The notes under the pieces were generated by a model. The model did not search any database. It was not told the DNA's origin and saw only the letters and a list, made by a program, of their open reading frames with translations. Source: Halapricum hydrolyticum (lineage in GTDB: Archaea; Halobacteriota; Halobacteria; Halobacteriales; Haloarculaceae). From it: a DNA stretch of 64,000 bases. Location: positions 138,093 to 202,092 of the forward strand of contig NZ_JAOPKC010000003.1 of assembly GCF_025517535.1 (NCBI RefSeq), given 5' to 3'. A program made the translations under genes and the position numbers. Of this stretch, positions 33,102 through 42,558 are shown one piece after another (position 1 is the first letter of the stretch; every line of letters begins with the position of its first letter).

Positions 33102-34157
33102 ATGACCAGCGTCAAAGATTTCCGGATCGATCAGGAGCCGACCGCCGAGGAGTTCGGCCGGGGCGCGTTCGTGTTCACCGACGATTACTCGGTGTTCGAC
33201 TGGGGCAAGATGCCCGACGAGATCCCTCAGAAAGGCGCGTCGCTGTGTACGATGGGCGCGTACAACTTCGAGGTGCTCGAACAGAACCACATCCCGACAC
33301 ACTACGAGGGCGTCGCCGTCCCGGGAGAGGCGATCGGGGCCGGCAGCGAGCGAGTCACGGTCGATCTGGCCGACGCGCTTGCCGCCGGGATCGCACCACG
33401 CGAGATGGTGATCTCGCTGACGCAAGTGCCGGAGCTTCCCCACGACGGCACCGACTACGACTACGACGCCTACCACGACGCCGCGGGCGAGAACTACCTG
33501 ATTCCCCTGGAGATCGTCTTCCGCAACACCGTCCCCGTCGGCTCGTCGCTACGCAAGCGTTCGGAGCCGGCCGATCACGGACTGGACTACGCGGAGTGGC
33601 CCGACGAGCCGGTCGACCTCCCCGAACCGGTCGTCGAGTTCTCCACGAAATACGAAAAGCAGGACCGCTATCTCGACCGCGAGGAGGCCGACCGGATCGC
33701 CGGGACAGCCGCTATCGACCGCCTGGAAGAGCTGGCGCTGTCAGTCAATTACATCCTCACCGAGCAGGCCGCGCGGGCCGGGTTCGTCCACGAAGACGGC
33801 AAGATCGAGTGTCTCTACTACGGACGCGAGATCCACGTCGCCGACGTCGTCGGCACCTTCGACGAGAACCGCTTTTCTTACGACGGCCAGGAGGTCAGCA
33901 AGGAGGTGCTCCGCCAGTATCACAAGCGCACCCAGTCCGAGTGGGTCGAGGCCGTCAGCGAGGCGAAAGCCGAGGCCGACGCGCGCGGGGTTGCCGACTG
34001 GAAATCCCTGTGTGACCGCGGGCCCGAGCCACTCGATCCGGCCGTGATCGAGACCGCGCGGGACCTCTACTGTGCCGGCACGAACGCCTACGTCGGCAGC
34101 GACATCTTCGACGCCCCCGAGATCGAGGCGGCGGTCGACGCCGCACGAGAACTGTAA
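33102..34157 (+). CDS. purC: Phosphoribosylaminoimidazole-succinocarboxamide synthase
   Basis: This enzyme adds aspartate to CAIR to make SAICAR in purine synthesis. It is 351 aa, the longer haloarchaeal form with the N-terminal KDFRIDQEPTAEEFGRGAF. Family motifs include the ATP-site segment FVFTDDYSVFDWGKMPDEIP, NTVPVGSSLRKR, and IECLYYGREIHVADVVGTFDEN (given in short parts here). The start at 33102 is preferred to an in-frame upstream ATG. Its partner step, PurB, is encoded 2.3 kb downstream. Confidence 0.9.
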   Translation: MTSVKDFRIDQEPTAEEFGRGAFVFTDDYSVFDWGKMPDEIPQKGASLCTMGAYNFEVLEQNHIPTHYEGVAVPGEAIGAGSERVTVDLADALAAGIAPREMVISLTQVPELPHDGTDYDYDAYHDAAGENYLIPLEIVFRNTVPVGSSLRKRSEPADHGLDYAEWPDEPVDLPEPVVEFSTKYEKQDRYLDREEADRIAGTAAIDRLEELALSVNYILTEQAARAGFVHEDGKIECLYYGREIHVADVVGTFDENRFSYDGQEVSKEVLRQYHKRTQSEWVEAVSEAKAEADARGVADWKSLCDRGPEPLDPAVIETARDLYCAGTNAYVGSDIFDAPEIEAAVDAAREL

Positions 34158-34188
34158 CGGGTCTTCGCTCCGGGCGTTTCCGTCGCCG

Positions 34189-35073
34189 TTACTCTGGCGC
34201 GATCGACGAGGCGTCGGCTCCGTCCTCGGGTTCGGCGACGTCCTCGAAGAGGTGCCACCGCTCGGTGTGGCTCGTGGTTTCACCGGGAGCGAGTTCGACG
34301 AGCGGCCCCAGCGTCTCCAGTTCGAGCATGAAATCCAGCATGAATACCTCGACGGAGGCCCCGCGATCGGGATAGGTCGCCTCGGGGTCGTACTCGAAGG
34401 TCTTGACGAACGCCTGACCGTCGTTGACGTACGCGGTCCAGCCGTCGAGTGCGTTCGCACCGATCTTGAACTCCGGCCCGTCGGCCTGTTCGACGAGCAC
34501 GTGATCGTCGACGTAGTGGATGCGCTCGTCGCTGACGTCGGTGCGCGGCCAGAACACCAGCGACCGGTCGGGCAGCAACTCGTCGGGATCGCCGTCCGGG
34601 AAGGGGACGACCGCCGTCCCGCCGGGCTTGCAGACCGAGATCGCCCACGGCGCGAGTTCGACGCTCCAGACGCCCTCGTTGGTCAGTTCGTGCGTGATCT
34701 CGACGGCCGGCCCGTCGTCGGCCATCTCGATTTCGATCGTCTTCTGAACCCCGGTCTCGTCTTCGACCGGCTGGACGAGCCGACACCCCTGGTCTGTCAG
34801 GTCGGCTTCGACCGGTTCGTTGTCCGGCTGGTATGTCCGGGAGTCGGATTCCGGCCCGTGCCACAGGCGGTGGCCCCCGTACAGCTCCCACTCATCGCCA
34901 CCGGTCGTCCCGGTCGCGGTCTCATCGAGGAAGAACACGTTCTCCCCGTCAGTACGGCGGAAATCGACGATTCGGGGGCCGACGTCGGTCGTGACGACGA
35001 GCGCGACCTGGCCGTTTTCGATTCGAATACAGTGCTCCCAGCCTTCGTAGGCGACGCGTTCGACCTGTGTCAT
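34189..35073 (-). CDS. Galactose-mutarotase-like / DUF4380-like protein
   Basis: This 294-aa beta-rich protein has a possible sugar-binding fold. It shows the segments GGDEWELYGGHRLWHGPES (near 58-76) and HELTNEGVWSVELAPWAIS (near 129-147) that recur in the DUF4380/aldose epimerase-like group. No catalytic function is assigned. It is a single gene between purC and tfb. Confidence 0.55.
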   Translation of the reverse strand: MTQVERVAYEGWEHCIRIENGQVALVVTTDVGPRIVDFRRTDGENVFFLDETATGTTGGDEWELYGGHRLWHGPESDSRTYQPDNEPVEADLTDQGCRLVQPVEDETGVQKTIEIEMADDGPAVEITHELTNEGVWSVELAPWAISVCKPGGTAVVPFPDGDPDELLPDRSLVFWPRTDVSDERIHYVDDHVLVEQADGPEFKIGANALDGWTAYVNDGQAFVKTFEYDPEATYPDRGASVEVFMLDFMLELETLGPLVELAPGETTSHTERWHLFEDVAEPEDGADASSIAPE

Positions 35074-35182
35074 GGTTACTCCGGGCCACCGGCCGCCGTC
35101 TGCGGCCGTGCGCGGCCTGCTGTCGTTCGGGGTTCGATCGGATCCGGCAAAAGCGTAGCGTCGATCACTTCGACCGGCCCGA

Positions 35183-36181
35183 TCAGTCGTCACCGGTCGC
35201 GTGCCGGCTGCCGTTCCGGCGCGTTCCGGCGCGCGAGGCCGGACGCTCCATCTCCGTGGACGCGCCCGGAATCGCGTCCGGACAGAGCGACTCGAATTCG
35301 GAAAACCGTGCGCGGACGGTTTCCGGGCTGACGTCGGCCGCCGCCGCGACCTCGGTCTGCCGGAGGTCGACACGGCACTCCTCCAGCAGCGAGACGGTGT
35401 ATAACGCGCCGGCAGCGACGCCCTTCGGATCGCGCCCGCTATGGAGGTTCTCCTCGATCGCGGCCTCGAGGAGCTGTCGCGCCCGCCTGACGATCCGTTC
35501 GTCCAGCCCGAGCGTCGATCCCAGCCGCGGGAGGTACGCGGTCGCCGACAGCGAATCGACGGCGATCTCCAGTTCGCGCTGGAGGAACCGAACGTCGCGC
35601 ACGACGCTGTTGTTCGGACACCGGCTCGCGTTCGTGACCTCGGTGAGCGTTCGCACGACCTGGGCCTGTCGGGATCCGAGGTAGACTGTCGCTCCGGCGA
35701 TCGATTCGTAGGCACGTCCATACAGGAGATGCTCCGCGAGCGCGCGCCGGAACAGCACGCTCGCGTTCGCACGGACACTGTCAGAGACCTCGAGCACGGC
35801 ACACACGCGAGCGATCTCTGAAAGTCCCGGCTGCAGGGTCTGCTTGTTCGCCGCCCGTGCGGCCCGTCGCTGCTGTGTTCGCTGTCTGTGCAGACGCCGC
35901 TGTGTCCGACTCGAGACGCGATTCCCGCGTGCGTCCCGTCGCCGTCCCACGTACGAGGAGAGGCAACGGTTCGGACGTGTCGGACTCAGCGGCGCACCCG
36001 TGGCACGGCCGCCGTCGCGCGCTCGCGACCGCCGCCGTCGTGGACGGAAATCCGGCGGCAAGGACCCGAGCACGAGCCCACAATCGCGACACACGAGTTC
36101 GGACCGGGCAACGATTCGACCACCACACTCGGGGCAGGTGTCGATACGACCGTCCGCTGTCGAGAGAGATCCTCGATACAT
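35183..36181 (-). CDS. tfb: Transcription initiation factor TFB (divergent)
   Basis: This is an archaeal TFIIB-type factor (332 aa) that recruits RNA polymerase to promoters. The N-terminal zinc ribbon is CPEC near residue 16 and CRDC near residue 32. A very arginine-rich linker follows (residues 45-110), unusual compared with standard haloarchaeal TFBs, whose linker is acidic and conserved. Two cyclin-like repeats are present (residues 118-205 and 215-305; RRALAEHLLYGRAYESIAGA and RRARQLLEAAIEENLHSGRD). It may serve a subset of promoters. Start ATG 36181 is chosen from the zinc ribbon; the longer upstream frame runs antisense to purB and is not coding. Confidence 0.85.
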   Translation of the reverse strand: MYRGSLSTADGRIDTCPECGGRIVARSELVCRDCGLVLGSLPPDFRPRRRRSRARDGGRATGAPLSPTRPNRCLSSYVGRRRDARGNRVSSRTQRRLHRQRTQQRRAARAANKQTLQPGLSEIARVCAVLEVSDSVRANASVLFRRALAEHLLYGRAYESIAGATVYLGSRQAQVVRTLTEVTNASRCPNNSVVRDVRFLQRELEIAVDSLSATAYLPRLGSTLGLDERIVRRARQLLEAAIEENLHSGRDPKGVAAGALYTVSLLEECRVDLRQTEVAAAADVSPETVRARFSEFESLCPDAIPGASTEMERPASRAGTRRNGSRHATGDD

Positions 36182-36448
36182 GTGTCTCCGACCATCACGA
36201 CCGGCCACGACACAGGTCGTACCTCGGTACCCCATCCGGAACGATCCCCCGTGGCCACACCCATGATGGAATCCGTTCGCTGATAGCACCAAGATAGTGG
36301 TTAAAATTTCCGGTTTTATCCGGGTTTTGAAGGGGCGGTACAGTATCGTGATACGTCCCGGAGCCGCGATCGACGCGAGGTATATCGTGCGGGTCGGATG
36401 CGACACGTCTTCGGCACTCTTTTGCGGACTTGCCGCGGATCCACAGCC
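36182..36448. promoter_or_regulatory. Divergent promoter region of tfb and purB
   Basis: These 267 bases contain an AT-rich stretch (GATAGTGGTTAAAATTTCC near 36292-36310) and a TTTTATCC / GGGTTTTGAA block near 36313-36331. Near the purB start lies GGTATATCG at 36380-36388. These are candidate TATA elements for the two genes, not assigned further. Confidence 0.45.
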
Positions 36449-37834
36449 ATGACAGATCGGTCCACACTCCAGGCCGTGTCGCCGCTCGACGGCCGTTATG
36501 CCAGGTATACCGAGCCGCTGGTGCCGTACGCCAGCGAGCAGGCGCTCATCCGCGCTCGCGTCGAGGTCGAGGTCGAATACCTCATCGCGCTCGCCGATCT
36601 CGATGCCACGCCGCTCGTCATCGACGACGGGCAACGCGCACAGTTGCGAGCGCTCTACGAGGAGTTCGAGGAGCGCGACGCGGAGATCGTCAAGCAACTG
36701 GAGACGACGGGATACAAAGAGTACCCAGCGACCAACCACGACGTCAAGGCCGTCGAGTACTTCATTCGCGAGGGGCTGCCCGAGGGTCTGGCGGTGGAAA
36801 ACTGGATCCACTTCGGACTGACGAGCGAGGACGTCAACAACCTCGCGTATCGGCTCCTGCTCAAACCCGCTGTCGAAGACGTCCTGCTCTCGGAACTGCG
36901 GGCTGTCAGCGACGCGCTGGTCGAACTCGCACAGGAACACCGGTCGGTCCCGATGCTCGCCCGCACCCACGGCCAGCCGGCGACGCCGACGACCTTCGGG
37001 AAAGAGATGGCCGTCTACGCCTCTCGCCTGGGGCGAGCGATCGGCCGCATCGAGCGTGCGACCGACGAACTCTCGGGCAAACTCGCGGGGGCCTCCGGGA
37101 CCTACGCCGCCCATCACGCTGCCTATCCCGAGGTCGACTGGCCCGCGTTCGCCGAGTCGTTCGTGGCCTCGCTGGGACTGGCACACGAACCGCTCACGAC
37201 GCAGGTCAACCCCGGCGACGACCTCCAGTCGCTGTTCGACGCGTTGCGAGGCGCGAACAACGTCCTGCTGGATCTCGATCGGGACATGTGGCTGTACGTC
37301 TCCGACCGCTATCTCGGCCAGCAGACCCGCGAAGGCGAAACCGGCTCCTCGACGATGCCCCACAAGGTCAACCCGATCGACTTCGAGAACAGCGAAGGGA
37401 ACCTCTCGAAGGCCAACTCAGACCTGACGTTCCTGGGTGATTACGTCACACACTCACGGCTCCAGCGCGACCTGTCGGACTCGACGGTCAAACGCAACGT
37501 CGGCGCGGCTTTCGCGCACTGCCTGATCGGGTACGACAAACTGCAGACCGGCCTGGGGAAAGTCACGCCGAACGAGGACGTCATGGCAGAGGACCTGCAG
37601 GCTAACCCCGAAGTGATCGGTGAGGCCGTCCAGACGATCCTCCGACGGGAGGGCTACGACGACGCGTACGAGCGAGTGAAAGAACTCACTCGCGGCCAGC
37701 GCGTCTCGCTGGCCGACTTCCGGGACCGATTCGAAGACATGGACGTGTCGGAAGACGTGCGCGAGGAGTTGAAATCGCTGACACCCGCCGAGTACACGGG
37801 AGTCGCGGACGAACTGGCTTCGAGACGGCGCTGA
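36449..37834 (+). CDS. purB: Adenylosuccinate lyase
   Basis: This enzyme releases fumarate at two steps of purine synthesis (SAICAR to AICAR, and adenylosuccinate to AMP). It is 461 aa. The fumarase/ASL signature is GSSTMPHKVNP (near residues 296-306). Catalytic-region segments are NLAYRLLLKPA and ARTHGQPATPTTFGKE. The ATG at 36449 was chosen over an upstream in-frame ATG. Together with purC it forms the purine pair of the window. Confidence 0.95.
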   Translation: MTDRSTLQAVSPLDGRYARYTEPLVPYASEQALIRARVEVEVEYLIALADLDATPLVIDDGQRAQLRALYEEFEERDAEIVKQLETTGYKEYPATNHDVKAVEYFIREGLPEGLAVENWIHFGLTSEDVNNLAYRLLLKPAVEDVLLSELRAVSDALVELAQEHRSVPMLARTHGQPATPTTFGKEMAVYASRLGRAIGRIERATDELSGKLAGASGTYAAHHAAYPEVDWPAFAESFVASLGLAHEPLTTQVNPGDDLQSLFDALRGANNVLLDLDRDMWLYVSDRYLGQQTREGETGSSTMPHKVNPIDFENSEGNLSKANSDLTFLGDYVTHSRLQRDLSDSTVKRNVGAAFAHCLIGYDKLQTGLGKVTPNEDVMAEDLQANPEVIGEAVQTILRREGYDDAYERVKELTRGQRVSLADFRDRFEDMDVSEDVREELKSLTPAEYTGVADELASRRR

Positions 37835-37900
37835 TCCCGCCGAGTCCTGTCGTCCCAGCGAGGACATAACCCCTAAGACGCTACCGCCCCAAGCGGGCGT

Positions 37901-38377
37901 ATGACCTCGCTCCGCGACGTGGGGAAGACGATTAGCAACGCCGTGCTCGAGAGCGTCGGCCGGGCCATGGGACGGGCGCAGGAACAGACGCCCCTCCCGG
38001 TGGATCTGCTGGAGAGCGACGAGGCGTATCTGGCTGTGTTTGACGCGCCGGGCGCGACTAGCAGCGACATGCAGGTTCGCCTGAGCGGCCGGACAGTCGA
38101 GGTTCGAATCGACCGGTTCCGGGACGTCTACGAGGGCTTCGAGATGGTCCTGCCCGGTCGAGGGCTGTCACTCGACGGCGCCGTGACGCTGCCCGAAGAC
38201 GCGGCGATTGAACCCGAGGCTGCGACCGCGACGCTGCACGACAACGGGACGCTCCGCGTCACGGTCCCGAAAGGTGAGGAAGAACCCGACGTCGAGGCCG
38301 ACGAAGAAACCGAATCCGAGACTGGAGAGGAAACCGAGGCTGACGAAGAAACCGAATCCGAAACCGACGAGGAGTAG
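37901..38377 (+). CDS. Hsp20/alpha-crystallin family small heat-shock protein
   Basis: This 158-aa protein has a single alpha-crystallin-like domain (residues 35-125), with DAPGATSSDMQVRLSGRTVEV and an LRVTVPK beta-strand end. It has a highly acidic repeated C-terminal tail (DEETESET-type, residues 130-158) with no membrane segment. It probably binds unfolding proteins as an oligomer. The usual IXI motif is not clear in the tail. Confidence 0.75.
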   Translation: MTSLRDVGKTISNAVLESVGRAMGRAQEQTPLPVDLLESDEAYLAVFDAPGATSSDMQVRLSGRTVEVRIDRFRDVYEGFEMVLPGRGLSLDGAVTLPEDAAIEPEAATATLHDNGTLRVTVPKGEEEPDVEADEETESETGEETEADEETESETDEE

Positions 38378-38394
38378 CGGTACCGGGCCTGCGG

Positions 38395-38994
38395 TCACGT
38401 CGGCAGGTCGGTGCCGTGGCCGGTGGCGCAGTCAGGTTCTGATGGGGGACTCCAGTCAGTTGCGAGTTCGAGGAACTGCACGAGTATGTTCGCCGTCGCA
38501 CCCCAGACAGTATAGCCGTCGACGTCGAAGAAGTGCAGCTGGATCTCGCCGTATCGTGGGTGGTCGCGACACTCGCTGTCGTAGTTGCTGTGATCGATCA
38601 GCTCCGAGAGTGCGAGGACCGTAATCTCGGCCACCTCGCCGTCGTTTGGCGTGTACGATCGGTCGGGGATCGTCCCGACGAACGGCCGGACGACGTACTC
38701 CGAGACCGTCTGGAAGTCGTCCAGTCGCCCGTGGAGCCGGGCCTCCTCCGGCCGGAGCCCGATTTCCTCGTTGGCCTCCCGCAGGGCTGTCTCGACGCGA
38801 TCGGCGTCTTCCGGTTCGCGCCCACCGCCGGGAAAACTCATCTGCCCGGGATGGTCTTCGAGGTGCTCGGCACGTTTGGTGAACAGCAAGTGCGGGCCCG
38901 CCGGCCGATCGATTACCGGGAGCAACACCGACGCCTCCTGGACGTCGCCGCCGATCTCGACGGGTTCGTACTCTCGGATCGGCCCCAGGTCCAT
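38395..38994 (-). CDS. Nudix hydrolase, CoA pyrophosphatase-like
   Basis: This is a 199-aa hydrolase with the Nudix box read as GGGREPEDADRVETALREAN (near residues 53-72), followed by EEIGL. The segment RAEHLEDHPGQMSFPGG ahead of it is typical of the CoA pyrophosphatase branch (NudL/NUDT7-like). It would split CoA or a related dinucleoside compound. A GTG 12 bases upstream could extend it. Confidence 0.85.
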   Translation of the reverse strand: MDLGPIREYEPVEIGGDVQEASVLLPVIDRPAGPHLLFTKRAEHLEDHPGQMSFPGGGREPEDADRVETALREANEEIGLRPEEARLHGRLDDFQTVSEYVVRPFVGTIPDRSYTPNDGEVAEITVLALSELIDHSNYDSECRDHPRYGEIQLHFFDVDGYTVWGATANILVQFLELATDWSPPSEPDCATGHGTDLPT

Positions 38995-39051
38995 ACCTGT
39001 ACTCACACGCGAGCGCTAATAACTCACCCGGCGACCCCCGGAACCGCGACG

Positions 39052-39513
39052 TCACCCGTCGAGTGCGTCGTCCAGCCGGCGGCGCGCCTCGTCGAGTTCG
39101 ACCGGCGCCCAGACCTCCAGTTCGTAGCTGACGTCAAGCAGGCGCTCGATCCGCTCGCGATCGCCGGTCTCGACGGCCGCGGCAGCGTCGGCCCGGAACC
39201 GTTCCTGTGCCGCCACAGCCAGGCGGTCCCGATCGATCGTCCGCGACTCGGCGTCGAGGATGTGCGGGAGATCGGTCGCACCCTCTGGCAGTTCTGGAAA
39301 GGCGACGGGTCCCGGGACCAGCAGATCGCCGTCGTCCAGTGCCAGCAGGTGGTACTCGGCGATCGCCGCGTCGATGGCGTCGTCGAAACTCGCGGGCTCG
39401 CGGTCCTCGCCATGCTTGTACGCGAGTTCGACACAGGCCTGCCGGAGCGTCGACCGATCGACCGCGCCGAACAGGTCGACGATCCCGGCGAGTTCGTCCG
39501 GCGTGAACTCCAT
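39052..39513 (-). CDS. Conserved haloarchaeal protein, DUF7109-like
   Basis: This is a 153-aa acidic helical protein. The first 60 residues resemble a winged-helix or helical domain (MEFTPDELAGIVDLFGAVDR). The rest is helical with no active-site motif. It matches a haloarchaea-restricted family (recalled as DUF7109) of unknown function. It may sit in one unit with the Nudix gene (57 bases apart, same strand). Confidence 0.5.
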   Translation of the reverse strand: MEFTPDELAGIVDLFGAVDRSTLRQACVELAYKHGEDREPASFDDAIDAAIAEYHLLALDDGDLLVPGPVAFPELPEGATDLPHILDAESRTIDRDRLAVAAQERFRADAAAAVETGDRERIERLLDVSYELEVWAPVELDEARRRLDDALDG

Positions 39514-39564
39514 GCGTCATAGAGTGACCGCCGCTGTCTTGACGATGGCGGTCGAACGTGGTCT

Positions 39565-40119
39565 ATGGATCGCCGGACGTATCTCCGGGGAGTGGTGGCC
39601 GGCGTCGCAGTGCTGGCAGGCTGTGCTGGCCGTGGGTCCGAGCGAACGGACGCGGAATCGACGGCGAACCGACCGATGAGCGGCAGCGACGCCAGTCCGA
39701 CGACCGGCCAGTCGACGATCCACGAATACTACGAGACGACGACGGTCCGTGCGCTGACAGCGGACGGGGAGACCCTCGGAACGGTGACAGCAGCGATCGC
39801 GGACACCCCGGAACTGCGATATCTGGGCCTCAGCGATACCGAACACCTGCCGGACGACCGCGGTATGCTGTTCGTCTTCGAGTCAATCGACGATCGGTCG
39901 TTCGTCATGCGCCGGATGGACTTCGGTATCGACATCGTCTACGCCGACGGCGAGGGGAGGATCACGACGATCCATCACGCGCCCGCGCCCGATCACGGCG
40001 ACGGCAACGATCAGCGTTACCCCGGTCGTGGGCAGTACGTCCTCGAAGTCACGTACGGGTGGACGACCGATCGGGGCGTCGAAACGGGGGACAGGCTGGC
40101 GTTCGAACTGCCAGGTTAG
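39565..40119 (+). CDS. DUF192 lipoprotein
   Basis: This is a 184-aa exported lipoprotein. The N-terminal signal has a lipobox ending at LAGC (C20) and is followed by a disordered low-complexity stretch to residue 55. The DUF192 domain (residues 60-180) contains LGLSDTEHLPDDRGMLFVF and the segment MRRMDFGIDIVYADGEGRI. The molecular function of DUF192 is unknown. Its stop overlaps that of the convergent glycosyltransferase gene by three bases. Confidence 0.8.
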   Translation: MDRRTYLRGVVAGVAVLAGCAGRGSERTDAESTANRPMSGSDASPTTGQSTIHEYYETTTVRALTADGETLGTVTAAIADTPELRYLGLSDTEHLPDDRGMLFVFESIDDRSFVMRRMDFGIDIVYADGEGRITTIHHAPAPDHGDGNDQRYPGRGQYVLEVTYGWTTDRGVETGDRLAFELPG

Positions 40120-41210
40120 TCGATGGCGTCCAGCCCCTCTCGCGAGCGCTCGCGGACGGTCTCTGGCGAGATCGGCGCGTCCGTCCAGGCCGGTAGCCGC
40201 GTATCGTCGTCCGGCGGCGTAATCGTCTCGGCGTAGGCTGTGACCTGTTCGCGCTCGTCGCTCCGGTCGTAGGCCAGTCCGTTGAACGCCGCGTCGGCCG
40301 CGTACTGCTCGATCAGCGTCGCGGCGCGCTCGCGATATCTGTCCGGGAGCGTCTCGAAGTCGGGCTCGACGCCGGCGTCTTCGAGCACCCACCACAGGGC
40401 CCGGCCGACGGACTGACACATCTCGCCCAGACCGTCGGGGCCGCTGACCGAGCGGTGATCGTGCTCGTGCTGGCCGAGATCGACCTGCGCTGTGTCTTCG
40501 AACCCAGCGTCCTCGAAGGCGCCGCCGAGCGTCCCGACTTCGAGCCCCCAGGTGCGGGGCACGCGGACGCGGCGGGCGAGGTCGGCAGTCATCGCGAATT
40601 CGCCGGCCAGAGCGTACCGGAACGCAGCCAGATACGAGAGGATCGGCGCGTCGTGAGCGTCTTCGAGCGCGCGGACGAGCGGCACGTAGAACAGGCGGTT
40701 AAGCCGGCCGTACAGGTGGTCATTTTCGACGCGAGCGTAGTACCCCTTCGAGAACGCGAACCCGTGGGCCAGCGGAAAGAGCAGTCGCGGGACGTGGGTT
40801 GGCGCATAGCTTTTCGCGTCGGCGTCGTGAACGACGACGAACTCGCTGTCCGCGGCGGCGACACCGAGCGCCAGCCAGACGTCCCGGCCTTTGCCGCGCC
40901 GGCCGTTCAGGTCTGCGGCCGCGAGCGCCTCTGTCAGCGGCGGCGAATCACACCACAGGATCACAAGTGGCAGGTCGAACGTCTCAAGCCACGCGTGCAC
41001 CTCGCTCACGCGATCCGGACCGGCACGGAGGGCGACGAGCACGCGACCGGGCGAGACGGCTTCCAGCGTCGAGAACACCCGTTCGGCCGCGAGGCTGGCG
41101 TGATCGCGCTCGGTCATCGGAACGACGACCGTCGCTCGATCGGTCGGTGCGTCCGGATCGGCCCCACCGAAATCGTGGAGTGTCGTGACGCGCTCCTGGA
41201 CGTACTCCAT
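40116..41210 (-). CDS. Family 2-like glycosyltransferase (GpgS-type)
   Basis: This 364-aa protein has a GT-A fold. The nucleotide-sugar metal motif is VVHDADAKSY (near residues 123-132), preceded by RGKGRDVWLALG. A C-terminal region containing HEHDHRSVSGP (near 239-249) is typical of the glucosyl-/mannosyl-3-phosphoglycerate synthase group. Making a compatible solute precursor is plausible in a halophile, but the acceptor is not shown. Start at 41210 (MEYVQERV) matches the family; ATG three codons further upstream is less likely. Confidence 0.7.
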   Translation of the reverse strand: MEYVQERVTTLHDFGGADPDAPTDRATVVVPMTERDHASLAAERVFSTLEAVSPGRVLVALRAGPDRVSEVHAWLETFDLPLVILWCDSPPLTEALAAADLNGRRGKGRDVWLALGVAAADSEFVVVHDADAKSYAPTHVPRLLFPLAHGFAFSKGYYARVENDHLYGRLNRLFYVPLVRALEDAHDAPILSYLAAFRYALAGEFAMTADLARRVRVPRTWGLEVGTLGGAFEDAGFEDTAQVDLGQHEHDHRSVSGPDGLGEMCQSVGRALWWVLEDAGVEPDFETLPDRYRERAATLIEQYAADAAFNGLAYDRSDEREQVTAYAETITPPDDDTRLPAWTDAPISPETVRERSREGLDAID

Positions 41211-41284
41211 CGCACACAACTGGGGACGCCGCGAGGATAAACACTCGCCTGCTATCCCGCGTTGCCCATCGAATCAGCTTTCCG

Positions 41285-42457
41285 TCACGATCGTGCCCCG
41301 GTCGGCAGCCGGCCTGCCCGGTAGGTGACGACGAGACCGAGGAGGACGACGGCCAGCCCGACGGCAAAGGATCGGTAGATCGAGGGGAACGAGAAGCCGG
41401 CGTCGGTCAACAGCCCGACGGCCCAACTGCCGGTCGCCTGCACCAGCATCATCGTGCCGCTGTAGACGGCGTAGGCGCTTGCACGGTGGCGATCCGGCAG
41501 CGAGCCCAGCAGATAGGTATCCATCGCCGGGAACAGACTGTGAATCACGTAGCCCATCAGCAGCGCGACCGTGACGATCCAGGCCGTGCCGAACGGCAGC
41601 GTCAGCGCGAACACGCAGATCGCGAAGCCGGCCAGGATCGACAGCAAGAGGGGGACGAGCGGGACGCGGTCGGCCAGCCAGCCCGTCACCGCGAACGCCG
41701 GGACGCCGGCCGCGAACACGCCAGTCAGCAGCAGCCGCGCGTCACTGCCCGAAAAGCCGCGGGTGCGCAGATAACTGTCGAGGAAGTTGAACACGCCCTG
41801 CCAGACGAACCCGCTGGCGCTGATGACGACCACGCCAGCGAGGACGATCCGCCACTGGTGGCGGACGGCCGCGAGCAGATCTCGATCCGCAGTGCCCGCC
41901 TCGGGGAGCGGCGTCCGCCGGGTAGCGATCGTGAAGCCGACCGTCGAGAGCAGGGCCGCTACCCCGATGGCGTGGAAGGTCGTCCGCCAGTCGCCGACGA
42001 ACAGCGCGACCGAGACGAGCAGCGAGGCCACGGCCGCGCCGATCTGACTCGCCATGCCGTGGATGCCGAGTGCCGTGCCGACCCGATGGGGGAACAGCTC
42101 GCTCACCAGCGGGTTGGCCGCGATGAAGTACGCGCCGCTTGCGATCCCCATCAGGAACGCGCCGACCATCACTTCGGTGACGCTGCCGGCTGCGGCGATA
42201 AACGCCGAGGCGGCGGCCAGGATCAGCCCGGTCGCACCGACGACGTAGTGGCGCGGGACGCGCGTCAGCAGGTAGCCCGTCGGGATCCGCGGGAGTGCAC
42301 TGCCGAGCCACGCCAGGGTCACGGTCAGCCCGATCGTCGCGTTGGTCGTGATGAACGCCGCCTGGAGGGGCTCGACCAGCGGCGCGAACACCACGCGGGC
42401 GAGATTGACGAGGAAGACCAGCGTACAAAGCGAGCCGAACACCCGACGTCGTGTCAC
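41285..42457 (-). CDS. MFS transporter
   Basis: This is a 390-aa transporter of the major facilitator superfamily with 12 hydrophobic segments. The MFS loop 2-3 signature is weakly visible as PTGYLLTRVPRHYVVG. The N-terminal half includes MGIASGAYFIAANPLVSELF, and the C-terminal half TGWLADRVPLVPLL (a second loop signature). The substrate is unknown; no linked regulator is next to it. Confidence 0.8.
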   Translation of the reverse strand: MTRRRVFGSLCTLVFLVNLARVVFAPLVEPLQAAFITTNATIGLTVTLAWLGSALPRIPTGYLLTRVPRHYVVGATGLILAAASAFIAAAGSVTEVMVGAFLMGIASGAYFIAANPLVSELFPHRVGTALGIHGMASQIGAAVASLLVSVALFVGDWRTTFHAIGVAALLSTVGFTIATRRTPLPEAGTADRDLLAAVRHQWRIVLAGVVVISASGFVWQGVFNFLDSYLRTRGFSGSDARLLLTGVFAAGVPAFAVTGWLADRVPLVPLLLSILAGFAICVFALTLPFGTAWIVTVALLMGYVIHSLFPAMDTYLLGSLPDRHRASAYAVYSGTMMLVQATGSWAVGLLTDAGFSFPSIYRSFAVGLAVVLLGLVVTYRAGRLPTGARS

Positions 42458-42558
42458 AATCGGGCTTCGAGCGGGGTGGTGTCAAAGCTTGCGAAGCCGC
42501 GCTCGACGACTCTCACGCCGCCCCGAGCTTTTTGAGAGTTGCTCGCATACCTCTCAGT

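Noticed and set aside
36182..37363. Upstream extension of the tfb frame
   Set aside because: It lies antisense to purB; the zinc ribbon begins only after the ATG at 36181.
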